Origin: Pyrrhosoma nymphula
Lineage: Eukaryota > Arthropoda > Insecta > Odonata > Coenagrionidae
DNA length: 64,000 nt
Assembly (NCBI GenBank): GCA_963573305.1
Contig: OY754335.1
Coordinates: 18,019,501-18,083,500, forward strand
Reading direction: 5' to 3'
Shown here: positions 25,901-40,900 of the stretch, in pieces
Position numbering within the stretch: position 1 is the first letter of the stretch
Layout: each line of letters begins with the position of its first letter
Program-made: the position numbers and the translations under genes
The notes under the pieces: model-generated
Told to the model about the DNA's origin: nothing
Seen by the model: the letters and a program-made list of their open reading frames with translations, nothing else
Databases searched by the model: none

Positions 25901-28900
25901 CAGCTGGAGAAATTTTTGAAAATGTTCTCACTTAGTGATGATAAATTTTTTTATTTGGTTTTTAGGAAAGTCCTCGCACGATCCCACCAACAGTTGAAGC
26001 GTCTTTTGGGTTCCACGGTCAGGAGGACTGTAGATAAAGCAAGATCCATCGCTCAGTCTCGAGCGGGAGCACATGAGTCTGGATTAACTCGGTCTTTGCC
26101 CCGTCCCAGTTCTGGTCAGGAAGGTATGCATCGAGAAGGTTCAACCAGGCGACATGATGATCCGGCTGATCGACTGGGTGCTAGCCAGCAACCCATCATA
26201 GATCAACCAAAGGTGAATGTCCTTATGTGGTGTTAAGTTAAATTCTAGTTTTATTTGGTACCTATGAAAGCCTACTTAGTACATATTTTCATATATTTTT
26301 ATCAGCTTTTGTTTGTTTTTAAAGTAACTCTTTGTGTATTCTGGTGATTCTTGGATGGTTGCCTTGTTAGTTTATTGACACTATAGGTAGAAAAGCATAA
26401 GCTTTTCATGATACTTTATTTAACAGCTCAATTTGAAGATGCTTTCAGTTTTAGTAAATCAACTGACTTCTTTCTTATCAATCCACATCTTCTTACCCTT
26501 CTTTTCTTATATTTACTTCTTTGAAGACACTTTTGAAGACTTCATGTTACATAACAAGTTTAAATTTTCATAATTTTTGTACCGTTAAATGCATAAGGAG
26601 CTCTATAGCATAGCACAGAACATAATTTCAGAACCATGGACCAAATACATAATAAGATTGCTAATGTGCTGAAACTGTTGTTGTTAAGGTTGAAATGCAG
26701 TACCAGAGATATTTCCATTTGTATATTCTCTCACTAATTGAATCTGAAATCCTCTAGTCCATAGTCTAAATCTCCACTAACTGGGGTATTATGTGCCTTG
26801 CAATTGAACTAGTTAGCTCACATATATTTTGCTTCAGTTTGCCGCTCTTATTTTAAATACAGTAAAACCCCTAAATTGCACTTTTCTAGGGGCCCTAAAA
26901 AAAAGGTTCAAATTGCGGGAAAGTGCAAATTGCGGGAAAAGTAGAATTTTCACTTCTACAGCCATGTTCCTTCACTGGAGTAAGGGTAAAAATAAGAAAT
27001 AGACTGATAACTGAAAAAGAGCAGTGTCATAATTTATTCTTTGAACTATAAGCTCTTCTCATTGATTTATATACGATGAAAAAAAAAGACATTGAACACC
27101 TTAGATGAATAGAAATGTGAAAATTGTTTTTTTCCTTCATTATTGATACATAATAAATAAGGGATTACTACGTATCGCACAAAATCAAGATCAAATGAAT
27201 AAATAAAAGTTACAGAAACAGCTTCTTAAAAATTCACTTCACTCATGGTAACTGTGGACCCTACCCTTAAATAATAATAATACATATATTTACTTCAGAA
27301 AATAATATTTTTGAATCTATCCAACCAACCATTGGATGCTGTGAAATTTTCAATTCCCAATCTTATGGCGATGTGCAGAGCTTTTTCTCGTATGATGACA
27401 CCATATATAGGGATATTTGAAGACCTAGCACTCTAAAACCACTCTTTAAGTAACCCTTCCATTTCTTCATACTTAGAGTTCTTAAAATATTTTCTCTTTT
27501 TAGACAAATTACCGCACTAGTTGGCTTGTTTCAGAATCCCATCGCGATTTCTCACAATTATAGTATTTAGCGTAGAGATCGACAACCGTAGCAGTTTCGC
27601 TAGATCGACGCGAGTTCCACCATGAGAATCGACTTGTTCTAAAATGTCAATCGTCTCCTTGATTGAAAAAGTCCTTTTTCCTCCTCGCTTTTCCATTGCC
27701 AAGCAGGATAAAATTACGTCCCAGTTTAGTTGAGGATGACTTAACAACACATGAGAATCTGATCAGCCGTGATGTTCGACTAGTCCAAACAATTGTTCAA
27801 CTAAAAAATAAACTTTATGATTCAGTCTAATTAAGGTACGATAACGCAAGTTTCGATAAGTTTAATTCATTTGTAGCCTATCATAGTTATAACTCGGGAA
27901 TCGAGGTAAGTAGTGCAAATGATCTGTTGTCCACTAGTACGAGTTCTTTCATTTTTCATCATGTCTGGATAAGAATCCATTTTCATTCTCCAAAGTTTCT
28001 ACTTAGGTAAAAACTGAATACTCCTCCGCAGGTATAAATACATTGTATAAATTACGTAGTTAGCTCCAAGCCTTACAATGTATTCATTTCATAGCTTGAA
28101 TCATTTCCTGGCAGATTGACGAGTTGACGTAGTTCCAATTTCTGCTACGAGTGGCGCTGTAAACTATCCCCTCCAAATTCAAATTCTTTCTTCAAACAGG
28201 TCCTAGTACTGCTCTCTTTCGTATTTTTTCCGCAAATATGCACAAGACAAAGTCAAAAAGTGTTTAACAAAGGATTATATGCATGAGTAATGGACTTTGA
28301 AAGTTAAATTTTATTTTGATTGAGCGCGTTGTGGTGCAAATTGCGGGAAAACTGAAAAATGTACAGTCTAAATTCGGGGTTCTGCATACATTGGAAACAT
28401 AGGAAATGGAATGGGACTTCGTAAAAGTGGTGTAAATTGCGGGAAAACGTAATTTCCGATAACGCAAATACGGGGTTTCACTGTAGTAGTTATTAATCTG
28501 ATTATGCTTCATATGTCTTCAGAGTATATTATTATTTATTTTGGATAATATTTGGGACCTTATCGTTCATGTAGAAAATGGTTTTACATGGCTGAGTGTT
28601 CAAATTTTTCTTTTCAGAAGTATTGAAATGTGAGTTGTTTATATTTTCAATTGGGGATTGGGATAAAATGAATGAGGTCTGTTCAGAAAATAACTGAAAT
28701 TTGAACATATTTTTTGTTTCTATTATTCAACTAATGGGTTATTGGTCCTTGTCCTCTTCAAAGTACTCCCCTCCCCTATTCATAAACTTGTCCCAGCGTT
28801 GTTATCTTTTCACAAAGCAGGAAAGCTTCTTTTGAAATTTCCTTCAATACCTGTGACAAATTTGTTTAAATGTCATGAATGGTGTCAGTATGGCCTCCTT

Positions 28901-31900
28901 TCAGCACTGATTTTAATTTTGGGAGCAAAAATAATGCCAGGTCTGGGCAGTTGTGAGGCTGGGGAGGACATTCATCTTCTGATTTCTGGCACAAAACTTG
29001 CATATTGACAAGGCTGAGTGAGCAGGTAAGGCCTTGAAGAAGGAACCATGAGTTGTCTCGTCACAACTCTGGTCTCTTTTTTCATGTAACCATTGCAAAA
29101 TTCCTTCGTAGTATTGATGGTTGACTGTTTGACCCTGCGGTAAAAATCCAAAGTGCACAACTCCATTGAAATTGAAAAAAAAACTCAGTATCATCTTGAC
29201 GTTGGATTAATACTGTTGTGCATTTTTTTTGGCGTTGAGATCCCTGGCCAACCCACTGTGATAATTGAATTTTTTCAATTTCGTAGCTGTAAACCCTACA
29301 TGTCTCCTGATATGATCCTGTTCATGAATGAAATTTTGTTATCATTGGATTGCTCCAGTAATTGCATGTGTCTGCTCAATTTTCCTTCTTCTGTTTGGTA
29401 ATCATATTAGGAAAATAAATTGCTGCAACTTGTTGCATGTTTAATTTGTCGGCTAAAGTGTCATGGCACAAACCTATTGAGATCCTAATCTCTTCTGCAT
29501 GTTCTCAGGCAGTCAGGTGATGGTTTGCACACACCAGTTGCTTGATTTTCTGAATGTGTCATTGGTTGAGGTTGAGGGTCATCTTCAAGTGATTGACCAC
29601 CACTTTTGTATTGGATGAACCATTTGTAGCACTGCGTGTGACCTAGTGCATCTCCTTTCCAAGCTAGCTTTAAAAATTTAAATGTTTCCTTGAACGTTTT
29701 TCCCAGTTTCATGCAAAATTTCATGTTGCATCATCGCTCCTGTAAATCACACCTTGCAAAAATCACGACAATGCTAATAAACCTTGCACTCAAATGACAA
29801 TAACACTGAAACTAAGCGATTCGTAAAAAATCCATAAACAACTGGTTACTAAGGTGGTTATTATAAATGCAGTGCTGCCAACTACATGTGACAAGGATGC
29901 TCCATTGTTGTGTAATTCAAAATGTTCAGTTAGTTTCTGATCAGACTTTGTAAGTGCTGACCTCCTTTTCTTCAGAGCATTGAATTATTATTCCAATTTC
30001 AGCCGAAGGCATCAAGTAGTCATAAAGGTCCATACGAATGGGATGGTGTCCAGCGAATTCAAGAGCTTTGGAGCCAGTCAGCCAACGGAGGCACTGCACC
30101 ACCTGGTGGGGGTTCAAGTGGATCGGCTATATGGTGTATGAAATTTTCGTGGTGTGGACGATTGTTGGCAAGTGCTGGTCAAGACAGAGTGTTAAGGATA
30201 TGGGTGTTGAGAAGTGCGTGGCCTTATTTTCAAGATATGAGAACAAAATACAATGCTGAGAAGGTAAGAAAATGCCATTGTGGATGTTTTCATTCATTAC
30301 TCAAGAGTTATTCATTTGAAAGGCTGTGCCTTTCAAAGTTGTAGTTTAGTCCTTACACACTTAAAATGTAGAAATTTTCTCTTAATGTTCTTTCTTGTGT
30401 CTCAATAAGGTTGTTATGAGACAAGACCATTATTATTCTTTGCATTAAGAGTAGATCATACTGTTTTGCAACAGCAAAATTTATGTCTTCCGTTGATTGG
30501 TGTAATTTTATTCACTTCTTAAGAATTAATCGCCCAATAATTAGTTCAAATCATCAGAGAGCTGAAAAGACTTAGCGAGAGTTATGGCATTAAGACTTCA
30601 TCTTCTCACCTTCTCTGGTATTTGATGTGATTGATTGATGATGATTGCTTATGTCTCCAATTCTAAATCCATGGTGTAAAATTATAATTTCTATGGACCT
30701 CAGTTTTATCTCATATTCACTTCCTTGTGCAGTCTGAGTGTAATGACTCCTCATATCTAATGTACTCTCATTAACTTTGCTCTTAATTTTTAATCAATTT
30801 TAAAACTGCTTAATTTTTACGGATAATGTGGGAGTAAGGTGAAAGCAAAACGATGCCCTGCAAGGAGCGTTACACACCGAGATATTGCATTTCAATAGAG
30901 ACTTGTAGGGAAATCATCTTTATTGAGCTAAGTGCTATTCATATCGAATAAAGGCATTATTCCGTACACTAATTATTATTGTGATAACTAATGATAATTG
31001 CGTATTGAGCGACATTAGATAAGATTCGATTTTGCTAATCGTGATGAATTGTCATATAACCTTTCTGAGGTTTCTAGAAATCGGAGAACAGCATGAAAAG
31101 GCAATTCTGTCTCATAGCTATCCCTAACAAGCAAACAAAGCCAGAAATAATACAATAAAACCTCGTTATATCGATATGAACAGGACCAAAATTTTGACAT
31201 TATGATATATAGAGGTTCACTATAGAGAGGTTTCAGTAGCACGGTCCTATTTACCTACTCTTTGGAAATGAATGGTACTGCTGTCTTTTAAATAATTCTG
31301 TTTATGGGTTCAAGCATACATACATGCATTAAACAACAGAAAATTATATTTCAATGAATATTTAGTAAAAATGTTCTTAACTAGTCTTTGCAAAAAAAGT
31401 TAATAATTTGAGTTTGTTTAATTTTTTTTCAAACTCTTTTGAAACTATATCTTCAATCTTGTTTAACTATAGCATGTTTTCACTCTTGCTGTCCTCCATG
31501 CTTAAAAAAACCTCTCAATAATGTTCCTTAATCCCATTCCTTCGTTTTTGTGGGCAGTGCAATTGTCAACAAAGAGGACAAATTTTCTGTCGCACATACC
31601 CATCTTATAGTCTATCATACCTCACTCACGGAATATGGATGCTGCCATACACGAGTTAACAGAATTCCTATACAAGCAAGGGAGTTTTTAAAAATATTTT
31701 TGAAGCATCTTGGTTTTTTAAATCTTGGTTATAACAAGGGGCTCCAATTTCTCAGAACCATCGGAATTAGCACAAAAAAGAACAGTAAATCTATCTTTGC
31801 TGTTCTTTCCACCATGGCAGGGTTCACCTCGTACTCCAAGGGTTTTATCAGGGAGCAAGTTATAAAAAAATCCAGCCTCATAAGCATTCAAAATGTCACT

Positions 31901-34900
31901 TTTTTGTATCCTATTAAAATTGTCAGTAGAGTTTTTTTCCACTCTTCTACCACTACATTACTAACACCAGCTTCTTCCCCACACATCTTCAAACTTGCGA
32001 GATTCCAACGGGTTTTAAACTTTTGCAGCCAGCCATTGGAAGCCTGAAAATTTTCAATCCCCATTAGTAATGCCATTTCCCTTGCCTTCTCCTGTATAAT
32101 TGGTCCAGATATGGGGATGTTTCTGACTCTACCCTCTATCAACCAATCAAAAATACCTTTGTCTAACTCCTCGTACTTTATTTCGCAAGATTTTTTATTT
32201 GTGCAGCGTCGAGTTGCAGTTTCTTTTAAACTAGGATGTGAATGAAGTCAGGGCAAAGATATTCGTCGGTAAGGCATCAAGACCATTTTGCTCGGCAAAA
32301 TTCACTTTTGCTTGACAGCAAAAATAAATTTGTTTTTGTTTTCAACATTATTTGTTAAACCTCGTACATGAGTGCTTTGAGATAAATTTTTCGGTAGATC
32401 AAAGCGAGCAATTGGCTTAATGACGAAGGAAAATGTTACGTTCTCTACTTCCACTCATACAAGTGTACCAAACATTTTGATATATTCGTATGGTCTGTTC
32501 TTGCACCGAATGAAATAGCCATTAAAAATGGCTTTTGTATTGATTGTTGATTATAATACGAAATAAGTAATAAATCATAGCTTAAGTGAAAATCCGACAA
32601 AAACTGGGGATTCGATAAAACCCTACTACCCTACCCTACCATTATTCCCAAGGTGTGTGAAGAAAGGAGGTTGGGTGTAACACGTATTTATTGCTAAACT
32701 TTCGGAGTCTTGGGTGCAGTAATTGTCTCGGTATGATATGCAGAGGTAGCTGGGGGGTCTTGGGGCTATTGTCTCGGTACGATGAGTGGGGGTTTTATGA
32801 AGTAAAGAGGTACGATGAGTAGAGATTTCCCTATCAATTTACATGTAAATTTGACGGGATCACGGGGATAGTATGATGTATGGAGTTTTACGATGTGAAG
32901 AGGTTCACCATAAGGAGGTTTTACTGTAAATATGTCAAATTCGTCAAGTTGACTGGTAAAGTGGCGAGTCCCACCGTTGGGTCCAGACAATTAATAGGCC
33001 AAAACCAGTTTATACCCCAAAGACCCCTCTCATTCATTCTGCGAGAAAGAGATGGACACAACCTGAGAATATCACTACTTGAAAACAACCCAAACGAGAA
33101 AGCGCCGAACCATGTGCATCAAAGAAAAGTTTGGAAATTATGCTATTGCAGGCATGGAGCCGACTGCCAAGTGCGGAACATGAGTGTATGACTGTGTTGG
33201 CAAATTTTTCATTTTAAAGAGAAGGCAATGTTAATATTTCGTTTCATTTTTTTCCAACAAAGCATGTGGGAAATGCTACATTGCAGCCATGATTGGCAAA
33301 TGATCAATGCGATAAAATGATACTTTGGGGAACGATAAATGCTGTATTAAGTAGCATTATCTGTATGGAGCTTTATTTGGGACCAAGGATGGTGAATGGT
33401 GCATGCAGGAAAACAATCCTTGTGGGAACGATAGATCAAGGTTCCAATTCCAATGTACATGGTAATGATGGAAAGTCAGGAAAATAGGGGAGTGACTGAA
33501 TAAACCGAAATAAGTAGTTAAGTGCCAAACTTCCCTGCCTGTTAATGAAATGGGTTTTGGGCCTCAAGTTTTAAAGGACATCTCAAGTTTATTATCTATG
33601 TCCCACTCCTTGTCACTGTGTACTTCTCGACTACTACCGTATAAACTCGTGTAAGAGGCGCACCTTTTTTCCCAGAAATCGCAGCCGAAAATGAGGGTGC
33701 GCCTCTTACACGAATCTGTCCGTTGCCAAATTCCGTCACCCGAGTTTGAAGGCTAATATCTCAGGGATGGCTCAATCGATTTTCAATGAAGTACATCAAA
33801 TTAAAGCTTGTTTATTTCTGCGTTTATTGATGGTGTACAAAACATTTTACCGTTTATATCGATTTCAGTGTGTGCTTAAAAACAGAATTTCAGCGCATTT
33901 TCCCGGGTACCGGACGGATGCATCGCATTTACAGCTTCGTAATAACAACACGGATCAAGATATCGAAATTTCCTTTACAAATATTGTAGCAAAGATCTTT
34001 CCTAACAGCTATACGAAGTTTCATATTATTTAATGCATTAGTATTTTAGTTATAGATGCAAATGCACGGATCCATTATTTTCCGTTCCGCGCATCCCTGA
34101 AAACCGCCGTTTAGACCTTCTTCAAGCTCTCGAGTTCATCATCATGAATCCACTTATAAAATCTTAAAGGAATTCGTTGGTTAATCAATATCGATTAACA
34201 TTTATTTTGGAAAAAGAGTGCGTTCAACTGCCAGGAGCATGCACGGAAGAGAAAGGGAGAGGCGCACGCTGTTGCCCAGTCAGAGGGCTATCCGTAAGGC
34301 GCGCGAGGGAGTCTACTACAAGCATTACCTGCGGGGGAAAACCAGCTGTCTTTTCTCTGTGCATGAGTCATTTGGACTCGGTAAATAGTGGCATAAAGGG
34401 TGACGTGGCGTTCGGGCACGCAGGCGTTCCTCCGCGTTGTCTTGTAGAGGAACGCCCGAAAGCCGTTACCAATATGGAGAAACGCCGCGGAAACCTCAGA
34501 TCCAAGTGAATACTTACCTCTGGGGTCTATATATGCCTATGAAAAATGCCGCGTAAATTATAAGAGAATATCGCAAGCGGAAGGCTTTGAAAATGGCCAA
34601 AAGTTCGCAGTTAGGCCCGCAAAACCTCGCAATAGAAGAAAAAAAAACTCAATTTTTTCTTCAACTTTGATGCATAAAAAGAGGGGTGCGCCTCTTACAC
34701 GCGTTTATACGGAAATCAAAATTATTTAAATTGGCTTCTGTGTTTAGGTTTCACTTTAAATTTTGGTTTAGATCCATACAAAAACTATTTACCATATTTC
34801 CTGGCCTATAAGATCCATATTTTTGTTATCGAAAATGCATTTGTCAGCCTGCATCTTGTAGTGGTGGAAAGTAGAGCCATTTATTTATGCATCCAATTTT

Positions 34901-37900
34901 GAATTGCCCTTGAATGGTGAACGCTCTCTACGTTCACCGTAGACTGCATTGTGGGAGCGTACCAAGGGAGTGTTCTCTGTCATTCATTTTTTTCTGGAAT
35001 TTTACTATGAATAAATTACAAATGCTATTTTAGGAGGTCAACCATCCCATTTTCTTTCAAATAATTTATAACATTAATGGATGTTGAGTTGAGTCTTCCA
35101 GGTTCTCTACAGCGTTGGTTCATCTGTGATGACGACATGTTTTGCTTCTGACCTGAAGAAGCAGACTGTAAACCAGACTGTGGAGCAGCCTGCGAAACAT
35201 GTCATCATCACAGATGAACCAACGCGGAAGTGAACCCGGAATGGATGTTGTTTATTATTGTTTTCTTATAAAATCTAACAAAAAACAGTGCATGCTGTGG
35301 ACCAAAAAAATACAGTAAATTCTATGAAATGCATTTTATTGTAGTGTGAGCTTGATTTATCTTGCTTCATGTACATACAATTGATTTTCTGTGACAACTT
35401 CTAACTAGACTCATAGATATTAACTCCGTTCAACAGGTGTCTCCAACGCCCTCTCAGGAGTCATTAGTTTCTCAGCAGTCATCGTCGGAAGAGCAACAGT
35501 CCTCTCCTCCTACAGATGCTGGAAGTGGGCCTTTTGTTAATCGGCCATTTTGTACATATGCAGGGCATACTTCCGATCTTCTTGATGTATCCTGGTCTAA
35601 GGTAAGATTTTTTAGCCTAATGCTGAATTTGCATTTTGAACTCCTCATCCTGCTTTGAAATTGAATGTGGTCATTATGTCCTGTTGATATGATAGTAATC
35701 TACTGGTTAAAGGTAGGTTTTATTGGTAGAGAAAATCCCCCAGATTGTTACACTTACAGGGTCCTATCTATCCCTAGTATTTTCTTCATCTCTACTTAAG
35801 TCCTACCCTTCTTCATCCCATCCATAAAACCTATTATTCAAATCACATTTTCTGTTTTTAGTCGTTTTCAAGAGAACTATTTCACCTATGGTTATAGTTA
35901 AGCCATTAAAGTAAAAATAATTAAATTTGTTACAATAGAAGTTATTGTATAGTTTTTTATGATAGGACAAGTACTTTGGCCAATATTTGGCTCAAAACAT
36001 GACTAAATTGAAAAAAATTATAACTTCCAAAAAATGGCCCATTTTTAAAGAGCTGTATATCTGGATTTTTTTATGTGTATGGAAATATTTTAGGTCTCAT
36101 TTTGTGGGAAATTTATTCATCTTTAAAACTTGTAGTAACTAATTACTCCTAGGAACGCATTGTTTGGAAGAAAAAAGCAAATATCCACAAAAAAGTGTGA
36201 AATATTTGCAGTTTATTGCCCCCCCCACGGGGGTCGCACAGGTCTTTCGGAGTTGCAGATCTGGATTTTTAATATAGGCACTGGTCCTAACAACATATCA
36301 ACAAATCAGAACCACATGAATTTATGCATTAGCTCATGTAAGATTCGACTGGCCTACAAATGAGGGTACTCATGTGTTGAAAAATTGCCAAACTGAAAGA
36401 TACAACTTCAACAAAATCCTCTTTTTTGTTGTTGTCCATGTTGTTTGCCATTGTCTTATTGCTGTCCTTGCGTCAAGGTATCATTATATAAAGGAATCAG
36501 AATAATAGTTGCATTACCACTTATAACTGAAGTAAGCAGAATGGGACATGAGAAACAAAGGGAGCAAAAATGAGCTTAATGAATACAAATTGTTTATGTT
36601 TCAGAATTACTTCATTTTGTCCTCATCTATGGACAAAACAGTCCGCTTGTGGCACATATCAAGGAAGGAGTGCCTTTGCTGTTTTCAACACATTGATTTC
36701 GTGACAGCAATAGTATTTCATCCTCGGGTGAGTAAAAGTTGCTCTTTTTTTGTAAATAAGAATACTTTTTATACCTTGAGCTAATGTAGCTTGTGTGGTG
36801 TCTTGTCACCAGTGTTATAAAAGACTATTGAAAAGTAAAAAAAGGTTATTTTCTGTATACTCTTTAGTTTATTATCACTTGATGTACAGGGCATTGATTC
36901 TTTAGAATTTTCACGTAAACTTCATTCTAATTCATGGTTATTAAATTTTAAAGGCATAAAACCTCAAAGAACCTCACTTTTTAGCAGTTGAAGTCTGTTA
37001 CTGTAATAGATGGTCATTGACAATAATATTTGAGATATTTTTCAAAAAAACTAATAGCTTAAGTGTAGTGTTGTTCGTGGTTTTGCTGAACATACTATTT
37101 GATTGTTGGTTGGTTTTGATGTATTAACCCAGGGGAAAGCAGGCATTACTTTAATTGTCCTATTTATGTTTTCTTTATTTCAGGATGACCGATATTTCCT
37201 AAGTGGGTCATTAGATGGTAAATTACGGTTGTGGAACATTCCTGATAAGAAAGTAGCTGTGTGGAATGAAGTAGAGGGTCAAACCAAACTCATTACTGCT
37301 GCAAATTTTTGTCAGGTATGGAATTACTGAAAGGAATATAAAAATAGTATATAGAATTGTTTTTCAATTGAATGATATTTGATAGAGGATTGCTAATTGA
37401 GAAAACCTGAGGTTATGTGAGGAGTGATGAAAAATAAACAGTGCTAATTCACGTATGAACAATGATGAGTCAGATGATATTACCTGTAAATAGAAGAAAA
37501 AAATGATGCAAAAAGGAATGGTAACAACACGGCCATGGGATTTACATGAAATTTGTGCTAGCGGGTTATATTTAACCTCCATTCAGGTGCTTGAGCAGCA
37601 GTTTGAAGCACCACTCACAGAGTGATTCTGATCAGCCGAAGAAAATGGCACATTAGCATGCTTGCCTATGATCCTATGGGGCTTATATTGTACTAAGTAG
37701 TGTAGCTTGTCAGCTGAAAGGGTTGCTGCTCATCGATCATGTCAATATGGGATGTACCATGGTTTGCTTAAGAGATGTTGCTGCCATAAAAATAAGACGA
37801 GCACTCCTCCCCCATTCAATATTATTGCTACACAATGTGTTTAAATTATACTTTATACATCATTTATCACTTATCCTAACTCATCACCTTGCTTTTAGCA

Positions 37901-40900
37901 CCCAAGAGTTCTTGTTTATTATCACAATTTTATAATGAGATGAAATGTAGTAGAGCAGCCCGGGGATAAAAAATAAACTACCTACCGTGTTTGGAATACT
38001 GTTGGGCTAGTCCTAAGTAATTTCACTCTTTTTGGGGCATGTAGCCACGCTCAGTCTTCACTGAAAGTATGCAATACAAACAGTGTTTATGCTTAAAAAG
38101 TCATAGGGCCGCATTTTTAAACCATACTCTTCCTCTTACTCTTCGCCGGAGGAGGAAGAGCGCGAGTTGTGACTCTACCCACTATTCGTATTCTAGAACG
38201 TTCCTACAGCGAAACCAAACTCTTCCTCTTCGATGGAGGGGCTTGAAGGGACTGTTGAGTAGATCGCTGAAATTCTCATAACTACGTAATGCTTCGATGA
38301 CGTTTCGTGTGACGTTTGCTGCCCACAGTTCATTGCGGCTTTAACGAAACAGCAAGAAGAAGAAGAATAATTAAAGATGGAAAAAGATATTTTGATCGCT
38401 CGTCGGCCTCGGTGGCGGCGGGGTAACGTCCTCGCCTGCCAACCCAAAGGTCGCGGGTTCGAGTCCCGCCACTGGAGGATTTTTCTCCTCCCTGGACATG
38501 TGTGTTGTGTGTGTTGTCCTTTGTTATTGTTACAACGCCTGATGTAAAATGGCCCTCGAGGCTGTATTCAGGTTGATGAAATAAATAAAATAAAATATTG
38601 CGTGATGTGTCTGGAAAAAAATGCCTAAATCCGGAGGTAATCGACGCATTCCGCCATATTAGGCCTTGGAACTGTTCCTTCTATTTTGGAGGATGGTCTG
38701 AGCCATGCTACTAATAGGATCAAGAGATTCGTTTGTTTGTAGAGAGCGTTGAGCCTACAACCGAAGAGGTACGTTTAAAAAACGCTTGGAGGTTGAGTTG
38801 TCACCACAAACGCGTCATAGAGGAAGAGTCGTTCCTCTAGGAACGTCTTAGAATACGGCCCATAGTACTCCAAGCCTAAGTAAAAAAATCCAAGTTAAAA
38901 CTCTTCACTTGCAGCTATGATTAATCACCCGTTATACACAAGCACTCAATTTTTTACCAATGCCCAACAAAGAGTCAGCAGTAGTCACTCCATCCCATAA
39001 TACTACTAACCTTCACTTCACACGACTAAATCTTTCCGCAGTCCTCCCAACCTCCAGTATAATTAAGCTCAAAAGCTCAACACTCATACATATCATTATT
39101 AAGTGACAAATCAAAGCCGGAACAATCACGTGCCTACAAGAACATTCCTTCGCTACAAAATCCATCCCAGTGCGGATGTAACTGGTGTGCAATCATTTTA
39201 AATTGAGCGTAAGACCAGCCATGTATGAGAGACAACCCTTGGAAGGATGAATCTCAGAGCAGACGTAAAGAAATCACCATTTTACCTTGCTTGACAGCAC
39301 GGGAAGCACTAATGTAGTGTCAAGTGGTCACCCTATAAACACAGACTCCCTTGGTTCTGATCATTAATGAATTGAATATGCTTTCTCATGAGATATGTTC
39401 TCTAGTATTTCCTCTGGCCTTTTTGGTGACTACGGCCAACATCTGAAATGTCACTTGAAATTTTATTACTTATTTTTTTATTATTCACCAATAAATATTG
39501 TGTAAAGTCAGTTTATTTTACGAATCTAATATCTTGTAGTGATGTGGTCAGGATCCAATCGATACTAATTGAATCCATGGATTAGAGATACAATCAAATC
39601 CTTCCAAATATATTCACACCCCGGTTGTGTGGGTGGGATATGTTCTACGTTGCTATAAAATTTCACCTTGGTATTTTAGCATCTCGATGTCGTTTTATTA
39701 CAAAAATGTTCATAATTTGCATAAAAATTCATTACATCATAAATGTGTACACAAGTGGAGATTTTATGGCTATTAATCATGGAAAGTTTTCTTTAAAATT
39801 TCGTGTACGGTGCACATTGCTGTCATAAACTCCCAATACCTCCTTTTCAAAGCCAACATGCTCACCACAACCATTGTTCTTGCCATTTTAATTATGTGTT
39901 TGAAAGAAAGGCAGACTGTTTGTCTTTATGTCTTTGAAAAATTAAGTATTGAGCTGCAGAAAAATGTACACGTAACATAGAACGCCTGGTCAAACCTCTT
40001 TTTTCACGGTGCCAAAGTTGTGAAATTGTCATTTAACAGTTTTTTTTTTGTTGCTCCTTGGTGCCGTGGTTTTGCACCGCAAATAAAAGGCCATGCATTT
40101 TTAGCAGAGTCCTACATCATGACCTTCAGTAAAATTAAGTCAGGTCCTTTCTAAACATTAATAAAGTAATTATTTGGTTCTAAACATGAATTAAATAAAA
40201 AAATTGGTAAAATTGAACTGCGCTGAAAGATGGAAGTAGATGTATATGTTACCAAATGTTAAAAAAAGCTATGTTGATTTCTCCATATCACATCATTACA
40301 ATCAAAATCCGGCCTTAATAATGAATTGGAATCTCTTTTAAACTGAGTCATTCCATTTTGGACTAAATATAGATGTGCATTCAAATCGCATTTACATTTA
40401 TGAATGTTAAGAGCTGATATTTTATTCTTCCTTTATGCCAAAAAATTGTAAGAATTAAATGCAGTTGGGACACAAGTACTCGTGTAAGGCCATTCGTGTA
40501 GAATCGCCCAATAGTGAAATAAGAGAAATGCTGTTGATAAAATCATGATTTTCGTCTATTACGGCAATATTATATTTTCCACGATGGCATCTCTTAAAGT
40601 CACTAACGAACTATGGAAGCACTTAAAAAATATCAGTTCCAGCCGTAGCAAACAGCAAAGCCCGAAATTTGAGCAAAAAATAATCACGAAAAGGTTTTGA
40701 AATGCCTTCTACAAAAACACCGTTGGAATGCTCTAGCATCTGTATTTTTTGAGTGAGTATTCAGTACTACCTGCAATTTGATTAATAATAAAAGAAATAG
40801 ATTAGCTCCTGACAGGCTCCTGATGAATGCTCCATTTCATAAGCAAAAATTAAAAAGTTAATTGTGTTCACTTAGCTTTATGTAGCATTCTTAATTTTAG

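Noticed and set aside
26105..26130. Alternative donor gtatgc after GQEG in the exon at 25966
   Set aside because: It would leave one extra base and break phase with the next exon at 30003.
34177..34509. 110-codon frame as a gene
   Set aside because: It lies wholly inside a non-autonomous element, with no family resemblance.
38413..38470. Possible functional tRNA gene
   Set aside because: Only A-box and B-box-like promoter parts are present; no acceptor or anticodon stem, and an A-rich tail follows, so it is a SINE.
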